The position numbers and the translations under genes are program-made. Shown here piece by piece: positions 1 to 6,194 of a DNA stretch of 6,408 nucleotides (its first letter is position 1; the number at the start of each line of letters is the position of its first letter). Source of the DNA: JASFRI01 sp050115015 (GTDB taxonomy: Bacteria; Acidobacteriota; Polarisedimenticolia; CBDVAL01); NCBI GenBank assembly GCA_050115015.1, contig JASFRI010000246.1:1-6408 (forward strand), in the 5' to 3' direction. The notes under the pieces are model-generated. The model did not search any database. It had not been told where the DNA came from and saw only the letters and a program-made list of their open reading frames with translations.

Positions 1-1360
1 AGGCCAGCAGCGCCTTGGCCGCGATCAGTGCCTCCATGCGGTCCAGGCCCTCCAGGTAGTCCCGGAGCACCTTCACGCCCCGCGGGTCGCGCATCCCGAC
101 CAGCCCCACCGCCGCCCGCAGGCGATGGAGGTCCTCATGGTCCTCGGTCATCGCCCGGTACAGCAGGTCGGCGGCGCCGGGGAGGGACGACGCTGCCGCC
201 CCGGCGATGTCGATGGCCCGCAGCCGCACGGGGTCGCCGAAGGCCTTGCTGGCGCCGTACATCGCCTCCAGGGTCTCCAGGACTCCCTCCGTCTCCCCCG
301 CCGCCGCCAGCGCGCCGGCGGCCTCCACCCGCACGAGGTCGGACCGGTCCGGCGCGAGCAGCTTGCGGTAGAGCTTGCGCGCCCGCGAAGGATCCACCTC
401 CTCGATGAACCCCACCAGCCGGGCCGTGTTGAACGGCGGGTCCGGCACCTCGGCCCAGGCCGCGAACAGGTCCACTCCCCGCGGATCCCCGACCTCCAGC
501 AGGATCTCCCCCGCCCGGAGACGCTGGCTCATCTCGCTGAGATCCTCGTAGACGACCCGCTCGCCGTCCGGGGTCTCGGCCCCCGGGAGCTCCGGAAGCA
601 CGGCCTCCGTGCTCTCCCCGAGGATCTCCACGAGCGTCCGCCGTGCCTCCGCATCCCCCGTCCGCGCCAGCGCCCGCAGCGCCTCGAGACGCAGCTCCGG
701 GGCCTGATCCGGGGCGGCCGCGGCCCGGAGGGGCTTCGTGGTCGCGATCTCGTGGTCGCCGAGCAGCAGTGCGGCCCGGAGTCGCAGCGCCAGACGGTCC
801 CCCTCCAGCATCCGCAGCAGGAACGCCACGCCGTGCAGGTCGTCCATGGCGAGCAGTGCATCCGTGGCGGCGAACCGCTCGTCGAGGGATCGCTCCTCGT
901 CGTAGACCACCGACTGCAGGACCGGGATGCTCTCCCGGTCGCCGAGATCTCCAAGGACCTCGATGGCCCCGCGGCGAAGAGTCGGCTGCACGTCCTGGTC
1001 GGTGACCATGACCCGCAGGCGCCGGAGTCCGTCGGGGTCGCCCCGCCGGGCGAGGAGCTCGGCGGCGGAGACCCCGACCCATCCGGCTGACCCGAGCTCA
1101 TCCCGGGCCGTGAGCGCCGCGATCCCGGACAGGCGGGCGGCGTCCTCCTCGCCGGTGGCGTGATAAAGCGAACGATAGGCGTAGAGGGCGGTCTCCAGGT
1201 TTCCGGAGTCCACCGCCCGGTCGATCCGGGCACGCAGATCGTCCGGCGTGTTGTCCGCGATCCCCGTGCTGGCGCGCTCCTGGGCGGCGGCGCCCGGCGC
1301 CCACACGGACAGGAGCAGACATGCAAGAACGGTCCGACAGGTGCGGTTGGCTCGGGGCAT
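1..1360 (-). CDS. Exported HEAT-repeat protein, 3' end cut off by the window
   Basis: An uninterrupted frame of 453 codons runs from an ATG at 1360 to the window edge with no stop, so the C-terminus is missing. The start is supported by a Shine-Dalgarno GGAGGA at 1376-1371, 10 bases upstream, and by a clear Sec signal peptide: an Arg-containing n-region, a hydrophobic stretch VLACLLLSVW at residues 11-20, and a likely cleavage after GAAA (A26/Q27). The mature protein is a run of paired amphipathic helices with the HEAT/PBS-lyase-like pattern, for example LRRGAIEVLGDLGD near 128-141, LRLEALRALARTGD near 223-236 and LRAGEILLEVGDPRG near 281-295, about ten units in all. HEAT solenoids usually act as protein-binding scaffolds; I see no catalytic motif. 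The partner is unknown and a periplasmic or surface location is inferred. It lies 95 bases after pyrC on the same strand and could receive read-through, but nothing else ties it to pyrimidine synthesis. Confidence 0.85.
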   Translation of the reverse strand, partial: MPRANRTCRTVLACLLLSVWAPGAAAQERASTGIADNTPDDLRARIDRAVDSGNLETALYAYRSLYHATGEEDAARLSGIAALTARDELGSAGWVGVSAAELLARRGDPDGLRRLRVMVTDQDVQPTLRRGAIEVLGDLGDRESIPVLQSVVYDEERSLDERFAATDALLAMDDLHGVAFLLRMLEGDRLALRLRAALLLGDHEIATTKPLRAAAAPDQAPELRLEALRALARTGDAEARRTLVEILGESTEAVLPELPGAETPDGERVVYEDLSEMSQRLRAGEILLEVGDPRGVDLFAAWAEVPDPPFNTARLVGFIEEVDPSRARKLYRKLLAPDRSDLVRVEAAGALAAAGETEGVLETLEAMYGASKAFGDPVRLRAIDIAGAAASSLPGAADLLYRAMTEDHEDLHRLRAAVGLVGMRDPRGVKVLRDYLEGLDRMEALIAAKALLA

Positions 1361-1379
1361 GGGGTCGATCTCCTCCGAA

Positions 1380-1394
1380 GGCCGGTCTCCGGCC
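1380..1394 (-). other. Short perfect hairpin in the pyrC to HEAT-gene gap
   Basis: GGCCGG and CCGGCC are separated by only three bases (AGA on the minus strand), a 6-bp all-GC stem 3 bases before the Shine-Dalgarno of the HEAT-repeat gene. A second weaker hairpin lies at 1430-1441 (CCCG, loop of four, CGGG). Neither is followed by a T-run on the minus strand, so neither is a canonical intrinsic terminator. They could pause polymerase after pyrC or protect mRNA ends. No convincing promoter was found in this 95-base gap, so the downstream gene may depend on read-through from pyr. Confidence 0.35.
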
Positions 1395-1455
1395 GATCCA
1401 ACGTCTGAATATGCACCAACCACGGCCGGCCCGCCAGCGGGGGCACGAGGACCCG

Positions 1456-2733
1456 TCAGCTCCCCGCGACGAAGCGATCCTCGCCGGCGACGATGGTCCT
1501 GCAGGGCATCCCCCGCAGCTGCCAGCCGCCGAAGGGCGTGTTGCGCGACAGGGACCGGAAGCGCTCCGCGTCGACGGTGCAAGCCGCCTCCAGGTCGAGC
1601 ACCGTGATGTCCGCCGGGCTTCCGGGGGCCAGGGTCCCCCGGGGGCACCCCAGGATGCGGCGCGGGGCGACGGACAGCGCCCGGACCAGGCGGGGGAGAT
1701 CCAGCGTCCCGGGCCGCACCAGGCGGTCCAGGAGGAGCGACACCGCGGTCTCCAGACCGACCACGCCGAAGGGGGCCAGCGAGAACTCCACCTTCTTCTT
1801 GTCCGGATGGTGCGGCGCGTGATCCGTGGCGACGGCGTCGATGGTGCCGTCGACCAGCCCCGCGACCAGCGCGAGGCGATCCGCCTCGCTGCGGAGCGGC
1901 GGCTTCATCTTGAAGCGCGTATCGTAGCCGCGGACCGAGTCCTCCGTGAGGAACAGGTGGTGCGGCGTCGCCTCCGCCGTGCAGCGCACGCCCCGGGCCT
2001 TGGCCTGCCGGACCATCTCCACGGCACGGGCGGTGGACACGTGGGCCAGGTGGACCCGGGCTCCCGTGAGCTCCGCCAGCAGGAGATCCCGCACCACGTG
2101 CATCTCCTCCGCGACCGTGTGGTGCCCCCGCAGGCCCAGCTCCGTCGAGACCGCCCCCTCGTTCATGACCCCGTCATCGGCCAGGCAGAGGTCCTCGCAG
2201 TGATCGATGATCGGCACGTCGAAGAGCAGGGAGTACTCCATGGCGCGCCGCATCACCAGCCCCGAGGAGACCGGGCGGCCGTCGTCGGAGAACCCCACCG
2301 CGCCGCTCTCCACGAGGTCCCCGAACTCCGTGAGCTCCTCCCCGCCGGACTTCCGGGTGATGGCGGCGATGGGATGGACCCGGCAGGCGCCCGTGCGTCC
2401 CGCCTCCGCGACGATGAAGTCCGTGACGCTCTGGTCGTCGTTCACGGGCCGCGTGTTCGGCATGCAGGCCACCGCGGTGAACCCGCCGGCCACGGCGGCG
2501 AGGGTGCCCGAGGCGATGGTCTCGTCCTCCTCGAATCCCGGCTCCCGGAGATGGACGTGCATGTCCAGGAACCCTGGACAGACGACCCTGCCGCCCAGAT
2601 CCAGGACGTCGTGCCCGGCAGCCGGGATGTCCGCGGCCACCTCGGCGACGCGATCGCCGTCGAGCAGGAGGTCCCGGACCCCGTCGATCCCGGCCTCCGG
2701 ATCGACCAGGTGGCCGTTCTTGAGCAGCCTCAT
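1456..2733 (-). CDS. pyrC: Dihydroorotase, type I (PyrC)
   Basis: Converts N-carbamoyl-L-aspartate to L-dihydroorotate, step 3 of de novo UMP synthesis, in the cytoplasm. The 425 residues are the usual length for type I bacterial dihydroorotases. The amidohydrolase metal motif PGFLDMHVHLREPG gives H59 and H61, with R63 for substrate; N93 is in CMPNT; D151 in GFSDDG occupies the position where other dihydroorotases carry a carboxylated lysine, as in the Aquifex-type enzyme; H178 is in IIDHCED; H231 in LAHVS; D304 in ATDHAPHH is the catalytic aspartate. The full set is present, so the enzyme should be active. The ATG at 2733 overlaps the pyrB stop by 4 bases (ATGA) and has AGGAGG 4 bases upstream within the pyrB coding end, which implies translational coupling. 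In Aquifex the type I enzyme assembles with aspartate transcarbamylase; the tight coupling here would suit such a complex, which is inference. Confidence 0.97.
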   Translation of the reverse strand: MRLLKNGHLVDPEAGIDGVRDLLLDGDRVAEVAADIPAAGHDVLDLGGRVVCPGFLDMHVHLREPGFEEDETIASGTLAAVAGGFTAVACMPNTRPVNDDQSVTDFIVAEAGRTGACRVHPIAAITRKSGGEELTEFGDLVESGAVGFSDDGRPVSSGLVMRRAMEYSLLFDVPIIDHCEDLCLADDGVMNEGAVSTELGLRGHHTVAEEMHVVRDLLLAELTGARVHLAHVSTARAVEMVRQAKARGVRCTAEATPHHLFLTEDSVRGYDTRFKMKPPLRSEADRLALVAGLVDGTIDAVATDHAPHHPDKKKVEFSLAPFGVVGLETAVSLLLDRLVRPGTLDLPRLVRALSVAPRRILGCPRGTLAPGSPADITVLDLEAACTVDAERFRSLSRNTPFGGWQLRGMPCRTIVAGEDRFVAGS

Positions 2734-3668
2734 GCGTCCTCCTCGGGGCGGCGACCGCCCGCGAGCAGGTAGAGCACCGCCATCCGGACCGCGATGCCGT
2801 TGGTGACCTGCTCCAGGATCACCGAGTAATCGCCGTCGGCCACGGCGCTCTCGATCTCCACCCCCCGGTTGATCGGGCCGGGGTGCATGATGATCACGTC
2901 CGGCCGGGCCAGCTTCACGCGCTCACGGGTCAGCCCGAACAGGCGGAAGTACTCCCGCGCCGAGGGGATGAAGGCCGCCCCCATCCGCTCGCGCTGGATC
3001 CGCAGCATCATGACGACGTCGCACCCCTCCAGCGCCTCCTCCAGACGCCGGGCGACGTGCACCCCCATGCGCTCGATCGCCATCGGGATCAGCGTCGGCG
3101 GACCGGAGATCACCACGTCCGCGCCGAGCTTCCGCAGCAGGTGGATGTTCGACCGGACCACCCGGGAGTGGCGGATGTCGCCGATGATGGCGATCCGCAG
3201 GCCCTGAATGCGCCCCTTGTGGCGGCGGATCGTGAACGCGTCGAGGAGCGCCTGGGTGGGATGCTCGTGGGGCCCGTCCCCGGCGTTGACGATCCGCGAG
3301 GCACAGTAGTGGGCCAGGAGGTTCGGCGCACCGGGCTGCGAGTGACGGATGACGATGAAGTCCGGCGACATCGCCTCGAGGTTGAGGGCCGTGTCGATGA
3401 GCGTCTCCCCCTTCACCAGGCTGGACGTGGACGCGGAGAAGTTCAGCGCATCCGCCGACAGGCGCTTCTCGGCCACCTCGAAGGAGGAGCGCGTGCGCGT
3501 GGAGGGCTCCATGAACAGGTTCACGACGGTCTTTCCGCGCAGCGTCGGCACCGTCTTGATGGCGCGCCGCCCGACCTCCTCGAAGGACTCGGCCGTGTCG
3601 AGGATGCGGTTGATGTCCTCGGCATCCAGCGGCTCGATCCCGAGGAGGTGTCGTGCCTTGAGCTCCAT
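2730..3668 (-). CDS. pyrB: Aspartate carbamoyltransferase catalytic subunit (PyrB)
   Basis: Condenses carbamoyl phosphate with L-aspartate to give carbamoyl aspartate, the committed step of pyrimidine synthesis. At 312 residues it has the standard catalytic-chain length. Carbamoyl-phosphate motif EPSTRTR is at 54-60, the mobile-loop lysine at K86 in SSLVKGET, H109 in RHSQPGA, the HPTQ motif at 136-139, R166 in GDIRHSR, the aspartate-loop R223 and Q225 in LRIQRERM, and HPGP at 262-265. All key residues are retained. The ATG at 3668 shares one base with the pyrR stop (TGATG). A GGAGG at 3686-3682 lies 13 bases upstream, a little far, so initiation probably relies partly on coupling to pyrR. No pyrI regulatory subunit gene is present in the window; control is more likely at expression level through PyrR. 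Confidence 0.97.
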   Translation of the reverse strand: MELKARHLLGIEPLDAEDINRILDTAESFEEVGRRAIKTVPTLRGKTVVNLFMEPSTRTRSSFEVAEKRLSADALNFSASTSSLVKGETLIDTALNLEAMSPDFIVIRHSQPGAPNLLAHYCASRIVNAGDGPHEHPTQALLDAFTIRRHKGRIQGLRIAIIGDIRHSRVVRSNIHLLRKLGADVVISGPPTLIPMAIERMGVHVARRLEEALEGCDVVMMLRIQRERMGAAFIPSAREYFRLFGLTRERVKLARPDVIIMHPGPINRGVEIESAVADGDYSVILEQVTNGIAVRMAVLYLLAGGRRPEEDA

Positions 3669-4228
3669 CAGGCCCGCCCCCCCTCCGGGAGCGGCAGGAT
3701 GGTGACCCGGTCCTCGCCGTCGATCTCGGACAGCTCGACCCGCACCCGCTGGCGCAGCGTCGTGGAGGCCTTCTTCCCCACGTGGTCCGCGCGGATCGGC
3801 AGGTCCCGGTGCCCGCGGTCCACCAGGACCGCCAGCCGGATGTACGCCGGCCGGCCGAGATCGATGATGCCGTCCAGCGCCGCGCGGATGGTGCGCCCGG
3901 TGAACAGCACGTCATCCACCAGGACGATCCGGCGTCCGACCACGTCGAAGGGGATCTCCGTCTTTCGAAGCACGGGGTGGTCGGCGATGGTGTCCAGGTC
4001 GTCGCGGTAGAGGTTGATGTCGAGGATGCCGACGGGGACCTCGACCCCCTCGATCTCCCGGATCCGCGCCGCCAGCCGCCGGGCCAGCGGCACGCCGCGC
4101 GTCCGGATCCCCACCAGCGCCAGCCCCTCGACGCCCCGGTTGGCCTCGACGATCTCGTGGGCCATCCTCGTGACGGCGCGCTCGATCGTCGCGGCGTCCA
4201 GGATGAGAATGGCTTCCGCGTCGCTCAT
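3668..4228 (-). CDS. pyrR: PyrR, pyrimidine operon RNA-binding regulator / uracil phosphoribosyltransferase
   Basis: PyrR binds pyr leader RNA when loaded with UMP or UTP and lowers expression of the operon; many members also have weak uracil phosphoribosyltransferase activity. The 186-residue product matches the family length (about 180). The PRPP-binding motif VLVDDVLFTGRT is at 102-113. The family segment RGHRDLPIRADHVGKK at 138-153 aligns without gaps to Bacillus PyrR, keeping H140, R141, R146 and K152; T20, R21 and T43 are also kept. By family knowledge these residues belong to the RNA-binding surface, so this is expected to be an RNA-binding PyrR. The start at 4228 is chosen over the longer in-frame GTG at 4354 because that codon overlaps the promoter, residues before MSDAEA have no family similarity, and GAGG at 4237-4234 sits 5 bases upstream. 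It is first of the structural genes, overlapped by a leader ORF upstream and by pyrB downstream. Confidence 0.96.
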   Translation of the reverse strand: MSDAEAILILDAATIERAVTRMAHEIVEANRGVEGLALVGIRTRGVPLARRLAARIREIEGVEVPVGILDINLYRDDLDTIADHPVLRKTEIPFDVVGRRIVLVDDVLFTGRTIRAALDGIIDLGRPAYIRLAVLVDRGHRDLPIRADHVGKKASTTLRQRVRVELSEIDGEDRVTILPLPEGGRA

Positions 4229-4293
4229 CTCGGCCTCAAAAAAAAGGTCCCGCGGAGGGACCTCGGCGCCTGTCTTCCCGTGCGGTGACCCAT
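4225..4293 (-). CDS. Putative 22-residue leader peptide overlapping pyrR
   Basis: A short frame starts at an ATG (4293-4291) with GGAG at 4301-4298, 4 bases upstream, and a second GGAG at 4308-4305, 11 bases upstream. It ends at TGA 4227-4225, overlapping the pyrR ATG as ATGA. It begins MGHRTGRQ and ends FFLRPR, is Arg-rich, and has no similarity I recognise. The frame runs straight through the leader terminator: the eight-T tract encodes Phe-Phe and part of Leu. The start signals lie inside the candidate PyrR-binding hairpin. The position suggests a regulatory minicistron whose translation melts the terminator and hands ribosomes on to pyrR. The same frame stays open far upstream as the opposite-phase shadow of the preceding gene, so openness alone is weak evidence; the start signals and stop overlap are the support. 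Confidence 0.5.
   Translation of the reverse strand: MGHRTGRQAPRSLRGTFFLRPR
4238..4263 (-). terminator. Intrinsic terminator (attenuator) in the pyr leader
   Basis: On the minus strand AGGTCCC (4263-4257), loop TCCGC (4256-4252) and GGGACCT (4251-4245) form a perfect 7-bp stem, six pairs of them GC. The T-run at 4245-4238 is eight long, its first T closing the stem. The element lies between the pyr promoter and the pyrR Shine-Dalgarno, ending 9 bases before the pyrR start, so it would terminate the operon transcript before its first structural gene. That is the position of the PyrR-controlled attenuators of Bacillota. In this GC-rich sequence an eight-T tract next to a perfect stem is very unlikely by chance. 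Confidence 0.9.
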
Positions 4294-4310
4294 GGCTCTC
4301 CGGGCTCCGC
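4282..4310 (-). promoter_or_regulatory. Candidate PyrR-binding hairpin (anti-antiterminator) in pyr leader RNA
   Basis: The minus strand folds as GCGG (4310-4307) with CCGC (4285-4282), an internal loop of A against CA, then GCCC (4305-4302) with GGGT (4291-4288, one G-U pair), closing a 10-base loop. C4302 to G4296 reads CGGAGAG, a full match to the loop consensus CNGNGAG that I recall for PyrR-binding RNAs. The purine-rich loop also carries the Shine-Dalgarno and AUG of the leader peptide. GCGGAG in the 5' arm (4310-4305) is exactly complementary to CTCCGC at 4257-4252 inside the terminator, giving a plausible antiterminator that is mutually exclusive with both hairpins. Confidence 0.6.
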
Positions 4311-4344
4311 CCCCGCGGCCGGCGTGCCGGGGAGGTTCGGCGGG

Positions 4345-4353
4345 AGTATAACA
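4345..4353 (-). promoter_or_regulatory. Extended -10 promoter of the pyr operon
   Basis: The minus strand reads TGT at 4353-4351 followed directly by TATACT at 4350-4345, a five-of-six match to the sigma-70 -10 box with the extended TGn element. No recognisable -35 box is found at 16-18 bases, where the sequence is nearly all G and C. Transcription would start near 4338, giving about 110 bases of leader before pyrR. It lies only 21 bases beyond the stop codon of the upstream gene, and no terminator separates them, so read-through from upstream is also possible. Confidence 0.65.
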
Positions 4354-4373
4354 CGCGCCGCGCGGCCCTGCGC

Positions 4374-6059
4374 TCAGCGCTCCGCGCGCCGTCGGTAGGA
4401 GGGGATGTAGGCCGCCGGGTGCTGGGTGATGAACTCCTCGTCGAACAGCGACGTGCGCGGTCTCCCGTCCAGATCCCTCGCGACGGGGAGGCCCAGGTAA
4501 TAGGCGGCCGTCGGCAGCAGGTCCTGCGGCTCCAGGTCCCCCGCGTCGATCCCGGCCACGATGCCCGGGCCGGCGGCCAGCAGCATCCCCGCGGGGGGCC
4601 GTCCGTGGGGACCCAGCCAGCGCCACCCGGAGAACCGCCCCAGGAACAGGGCCCAGGGGGCGGGCCGGCGCACCCCCGAGGTGGACATCACGATCCACAG
4701 CGGCGGTCCGGCGCGGACCCGGGCCCGCAGCGCCGCCAGCCCCTCGTCGAGGAAACGATGGTACCGGGCGATCACCTCGCCGTAGGCGGGGTCCGGCTCC
4801 CCGGGGCTCCAGCGCAGCGCCGGCGGCACGGCCTTGCCGAGGAACTCCCGTTGGACGGATCCCAGTCCGGGAAGATGGACGAGGATGAGCTCGGCCTCCC
4901 CCGCCTCGATCGCCTCCCCCGCCCGCGCGAGCGCCCGGGCGTCCTGGCCGATGGCCTCCCGGGCGACCGCCTGCAGCCGGCGACCCTCGGCATCGTTCCC
5001 CCACTCCGCCAGCCGGTCGACGGCGGCGTCGATCCCCGGGGGATCCGGGCCGGGCCCCCGGACCGGCAGGAAGCGCGTCCGGCCCGCGTCGGGGGGCTCC
5101 GCGGCAGGCCATCCCACCACGACGCTCCGCAGCCGTGCCCCCTCCAGGAGCTGCCAGATTGCCGGCTCCCGGCGATCCCCGCTGGAGAGGGCCACGGGGT
5201 CGACGAGCCCGGCGGCGACGAGGAGACGGAACCCCACGAAGCGGGGGGCGAGGGTCAGCTCGGACCCGTCGGCCAGCAGGCGCCAGCGGCTCCGGTCGAC
5301 GATGCCGTGGCGCCGGGGCAGGACGCCCGAGATGACCGTCGTCCACGCCGCCGGCGGCACCTGCGGTCCGCGGGCCTGCACCCGGGCGCGCCCCCCCTCC
5401 CGCAGCATAGCGGCCAGGGACGGTAGCCGTCCCTCGGCGGCCAGCGGTAGCACGAACTCCGGCGACAGGCCCTCGATCCCCACCAGGACAAGCCGGCCTC
5501 GCGGCGGGACCGGCCCCACCCGCAGCGGTCCGCCGGCACCCGGCACCTCGCCGCCGCCACCGACACGCAGGCCGAACAGCCCGCCGAACAGCACCACCAG
5601 CAGCGTGCCCTGGACCCACCTCGGTCGCAGCCCGCGCACGAGGCTCCGCGGCAGGGAGGCCAGCGCCGACAGGCAGCCGAGCAGCGTGATCATCCCGCAG
5701 CCCGCCAGCAGCAGGCGGTGGGCCGGCAGCGGGAGCAGCGCGGGCGTCGCCAAGTAGTTTCCCCACCAGATCGCGGCGGCGACGGTCGTGTCCAGCAGGT
5801 AGAACCGGTGGAAGCGCTCGAAGCGGAACCAGCCGGGCTCGGCAGGGTGCTCCGCGAAGAAGCGGAGCGCCATCAGCGCCAGCGGCCAGGCGATCCAGGC
5901 CACCAGGCCCGGCACCAGGAAGCACGCGCCGGTGGTCCACCACAGCCCGCGGAGGCCGAGCGCCTGCGACGGGTTGACGTAGAACACGAGGAGCCCCAGC
6001 GACAGCGCGAACAGCAGCGCCGCCGGCGCGGACTGGACCAAGAGCTTCAGGAGCTTCAT
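4374..6059 (-). CDS. Membrane-anchored alkaline-phosphatase-superfamily protein, probable pseudoenzyme
   Basis: The 561-residue product has five predicted membrane helices (about 8-28, 41-66, 88-108, 113-133, 149-165). Positive loops, such as RSLVRGLRPR at 139-147, place the C-terminal domain (about 185-561) in the periplasm. That domain follows the type I phosphodiesterase/nucleotide pyrophosphatase pattern: LVGIEGLSPE at 192-201, WTT at 239-241 with the likely nucleophile T240, PRRHGI at 248-253, LPGLGSVQR at 396-404, MSTSG at 458-462, PHGR at 484-487, and the family ending LLAAGPGI and YLGLPVARDLDG. Metal ligands are largely lost: the first Asp is E196, the Asp/His pair is G400/R404, and the SDHG Asp-His is T460/S461; only the last His (H485) remains. 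Catalysis is therefore doubtful and its role unknown. The ATG at 6059 has only a distant GGAGG 18 bases upstream. It precedes the pyr operon but has no evident link to it. Confidence 0.85.
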   Translation of the reverse strand: MKLLKLLVQSAPAALLFALSLGLLVFYVNPSQALGLRGLWWTTGACFLVPGLVAWIAWPLALMALRFFAEHPAEPGWFRFERFHRFYLLDTTVAAAIWWGNYLATPALLPLPAHRLLLAGCGMITLLGCLSALASLPRSLVRGLRPRWVQGTLLVVLFGGLFGLRVGGGGEVPGAGGPLRVGPVPPRGRLVLVGIEGLSPEFVLPLAAEGRLPSLAAMLREGGRARVQARGPQVPPAAWTTVISGVLPRRHGIVDRSRWRLLADGSELTLAPRFVGFRLLVAAGLVDPVALSSGDRREPAIWQLLEGARLRSVVVGWPAAEPPDAGRTRFLPVRGPGPDPPGIDAAVDRLAEWGNDAEGRRLQAVAREAIGQDARALARAGEAIEAGEAELILVHLPGLGSVQREFLGKAVPPALRWSPGEPDPAYGEVIARYHRFLDEGLAALRARVRAGPPLWIVMSTSGVRRPAPWALFLGRFSGWRWLGPHGRPPAGMLLAAGPGIVAGIDAGDLEPQDLLPTAAYYLGLPVARDLDGRPRTSLFDEEFITQHPAAYIPSYRRRAER

Positions 6060-6110
6060 CGACTCGGACCGGGAGCCCCTCCGGGGTGGTTGCCGCCCGG
6101 GCGAGCGGGT

Positions 6111-6124
6111 CCCGGGGCCCCGGG
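6111..6124. repeat. 14-bp perfect palindrome at the promoter start region
   Basis: CCCGGGGCCCCGGG is a perfect 14-bp palindrome directly next to the -10 box of the phosphatase-fold gene and covering its expected transcription start. It could be an operator, or simply a product of high GC content. Confidence 0.4.
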
Positions 6125-6153
6125 AGTGTAGCGCGGGCGGCGGGGGCTGTCGC
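6125..6153 (-). promoter_or_regulatory. Sigma-70-like promoter for the phosphatase-fold gene
   Basis: GCGACA at 6153-6148 (four of six with TTGACA, including GACA) and TACACT at 6130-6125 (four of six with TATAAT) are separated by exactly 17 bases. Transcription would start near 6118, about 60 bases before the ATG at 6059. The bases after the -10 (CTCCCG) resemble those after the pyr -10, which may reflect a shared promoter style. Confidence 0.5.
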
Positions 6154-6159
6154 CCCCGC
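6140..6159. repeat. Inverted repeat centred on the -35 box
   Basis: GCGGGGGC (6140-6147) and GCCCCCGC (6152-6159) are perfect 8-bp arms around a 4-base centre, TGTC on the plus strand or GACA on the minus strand. The centre is the conserved part of the candidate minus-strand -35 box. It may be a repressor or activator site. A plus-strand extended -10-like TGCTAGGCT at 6164-6172 lies just beyond it. Confidence 0.5.
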
Positions 6160-6163
6160 GATG

Positions 6164-6172
6164 TGCTAGGCT
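6164..6172 (+). promoter_or_regulatory. Weak candidate plus-strand promoter (extended -10)
   Basis: TGC precedes TAGGCT, four of six with TATAAT plus the TGn extension. No acceptable -35 box is seen at normal spacing. It would face away from the phosphatase-fold gene and lead into the hairpin-rich stretch at 6195-6330. Support is weak and depends on that stretch being transcribed. Confidence 0.25.
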
Positions 6173-6194
6173 AGAGGTCCGGCCGAAAAGTCTG

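Noticed and set aside
1405..1425. AT-richer patch with CATATT as a possible promoter for the HEAT-repeat gene
   Set aside because: Only four of six -10 positions match, with no -35 box at 17 bases and no TGn extension in register.
529..1446. Long minus-strand frame of about 305 codons overlapping the HEAT-repeat gene
   Set aside because: Its product is Arg/Pro/Ser-rich low-complexity with no domain, while another frame of the same strand gives a signal peptide, a Shine-Dalgarno and regular HEAT helices.
1321..2772. 483-codon plus-strand frame opposite pyrC
   Set aside because: It is the antisense shadow of pyrC; the product is His/Arg/Pro-rich with no recognisable motif, as expected opposite GC-rich coding sequence.
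4229..4354. N-terminal extension of PyrR from a GTG at 4354
   Set aside because: That codon overlaps the extended -10 promoter, and the extension would have to be translated through the terminator in a different frame from the leader ORF. It has no family similarity, and the ATG at 4228 gives the normal length.
4225..5943. 572-codon minus-strand frame inside the phosphatase-fold gene
   Set aside because: Its long Gly/Ala/Arg/Pro-rich product is an out-of-frame shadow. Only its last 22 codons, downstream of the pyr promoter and with their own start signals, are kept as the leader ORF.
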